NCBI GenBank assembly: GCA_013399695.1
Contig: VXAU01001761.1
Coordinates: forward strand, 186,001-250,000
Source: Formicarius rufipectus
Taxonomy: Eukaryota > Chordata > Aves > Passeriformes > Formicariidae
DNA length: 64,000 nt
Direction of reading: 5' to 3'
The notes beneath the pieces were generated by a model. That model ran no database searches. It was not told the DNA's origin and worked only from the letters and a program-made list of their open reading frames with translations. The first letter of the stretch is position 1. Every line of letters begins with the position of its first letter. The translations under genes were made by a program, and so were the position numbers. Below, piece by piece: positions 62,801 to 64,000 of this stretch.

Positions 62801-64000
62801 CCTTTATTTAATGCACATTTTATGTTTGTGAATAATATACTCCATAAAATATATACAGTCAGGAAATGCCAAACATTGCCAGTTTCCCAAAGGCAATTTC
62901 AGAGTTTGCAGAGAGCACTCTCAAGCCTCAATTCATGATCGTGTTAAACTTTGTTTATATGAGGTAATCCAATATTTTATTCATTAAAATGCACCATGCA
63001 CCTAAGAGGAATTAAACAAATGCTTTACTATGCACTAAAATTGTTCTTTGCCCTTCAGTGAGGATTAAGTGGGAATAGTCCATGAACCCCTGGACCTCAT
63101 TGCGGGTTCTGGCTCTGCCGACTTCACAGCAGCTCTCTGGGTCTGCTGCTGCGTCCTTGCTGTCAAAGGCAGGGCAGAGAAGACTGGAGAGGGCAGAGGG
63201 GAAGCTGGTGTAATGAGTGCCCAGGATTCTGAAAGCCCCTGGGGTTCTCATCACCACTGGGGAGAGGCTTTTATTCAATGACAGCATGTGGAAATCCTGC
63301 CTTGTCTCAGGATGCTCTGAGGCCGGTGATAGCTGAAGGTAAAGAGGTGGCTGGTGCCATACTGAGAAGGAAAGACTCATAGCAGTCACTCAACATAACT
63401 TGGCATTAGCTGATCACTAACAGTATGGAGGAGACATCTGCATTTCTGAATTCAGAGTGGCATCTTCTACAGGCTGCTTAGCTCAGGGACTAATTGCCAC
63501 TGAGTACCTATGATGAGAATTTAGATTTTTTCACTATATTTAGTCCACTGTAACAACCATTTTTGTTATATTGATGATAATTTTGTTTGGGTGCAAACAG
63601 AACAACATTTTCAAAAATAGGTCACTAAACTTAGGTTCCAAGGACCTTATATGTACACACTTAACTCAGTGATCTGATAAAAAAAAAACCAATCTGAGCG
63701 CCCAAGATCTCCCAAAGTTATCAGATCTGTAGCCAGGCAAGCACAGAAAGCTATAATCAAGTCTGTGCAATTATGTATATATTTGTAATTTTAAAGATTA
63801 TGCTTCTATTCTGGTAATGACTGGGGTTTAAAGCAGTCTTTTGTATTTACTTTTTTTATAAGGAAAATGACTGTGATGATTTCCTGAAATCCAGATTAGA
63901 TCTCTTTGGAAAAGACCACAGATCTAGTTTACCTACAGTACCCTGATCTGTGTCCTACTGAGCACAATGTGCAGCAACTGGGGTCAGTGTCAGAAGTAAA

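Larger units (their letters stand above)
49441..64000. other. Intergenic sequence, no gene recognised
   Basis: About 14.5 kb to the right edge. It holds MIR-like relics (55170-55285 and 59118-59215), A/C tracts (56412-56580 and 62398-62478), an ancient-SINE-like block (62690-62800) and unique DNA. GC-richer stretches around 48.4-49.4 kb and 55.6-56.4 kb give several overlapping ORFs on both strands, as expected from low stop-codon density. None shows a domain. Confidence 0.55.

Noticed and set aside
24981..64000. Search for CRISPR arrays, operons, phage or bacterial-type systems
   Set aside because: The window is vertebrate nuclear DNA. No regularly spaced direct repeats or prokaryotic genes were seen.

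Overview
This is vertebrate nuclear DNA, almost certainly from a bird. It has a split gene with GT-AG introns, two 3'-end fragments of CR1 LINEs, an avian-type solo LTR, relics of ancient MIR-type SINEs and moderately AT-rich, gene-poor flanks. A non-LTR retrotransposon fragment with an RTE-like protein tail and an AT microsatellite 3' end recalls AviRTE, which is known from only some bird lineages. That is suggestive only and does not fix the species. There are two single-base Ns, at 4388 and 13260.

The only protein-coding gene I can support is EIF3H (eukaryotic translation initiation factor 3 subunit h), on the + strand from the left edge to about 24,980. The window begins inside an intron and contains the last six coding exons: 7713-7880, 9392-9491, 10920-11069, 19121-19241, 22541-22673 and 24715-24812. 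The reading frame is continuous across all five junctions. The exons encode about residues 97-352, which equals the usual C-terminal length, and a short 3'UTR with an AATAAA signal at 24955 follows. The introns hold an antisense LTR, a CR1 tail, a MIR relic, a poly(A)-tailed segment that may be a retrocopy end, and two strong hairpins.

From about 24,980 to 64,000 I see no credible gene. In human, EIF3H is transcribed towards TRPS1 and a large gene desert separates them. The right-hand 39 kb here fits the avian equivalent of that desert. It contains a CR1 tail, the RTE-like fragment (34014 to about 34700), MIR-like relics, a block near 62,700 resembling an ancient vertebrate SINE, A/C-rich low-complexity tracts, a small CpG-dense patch near 49,300 and several stretches that read like conserved noncoding DNA. 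The short ORFs across this half are unrelated to one another, have no recognisable domains (apart from the RTE ORF) and look like chance ORFs.

I found no new multi-gene system. The most testable observations are an in-frame competing splice donor inside an EIF3H exon, the RTE-like insertion, the two hairpins and the ancient-SINE-like block.
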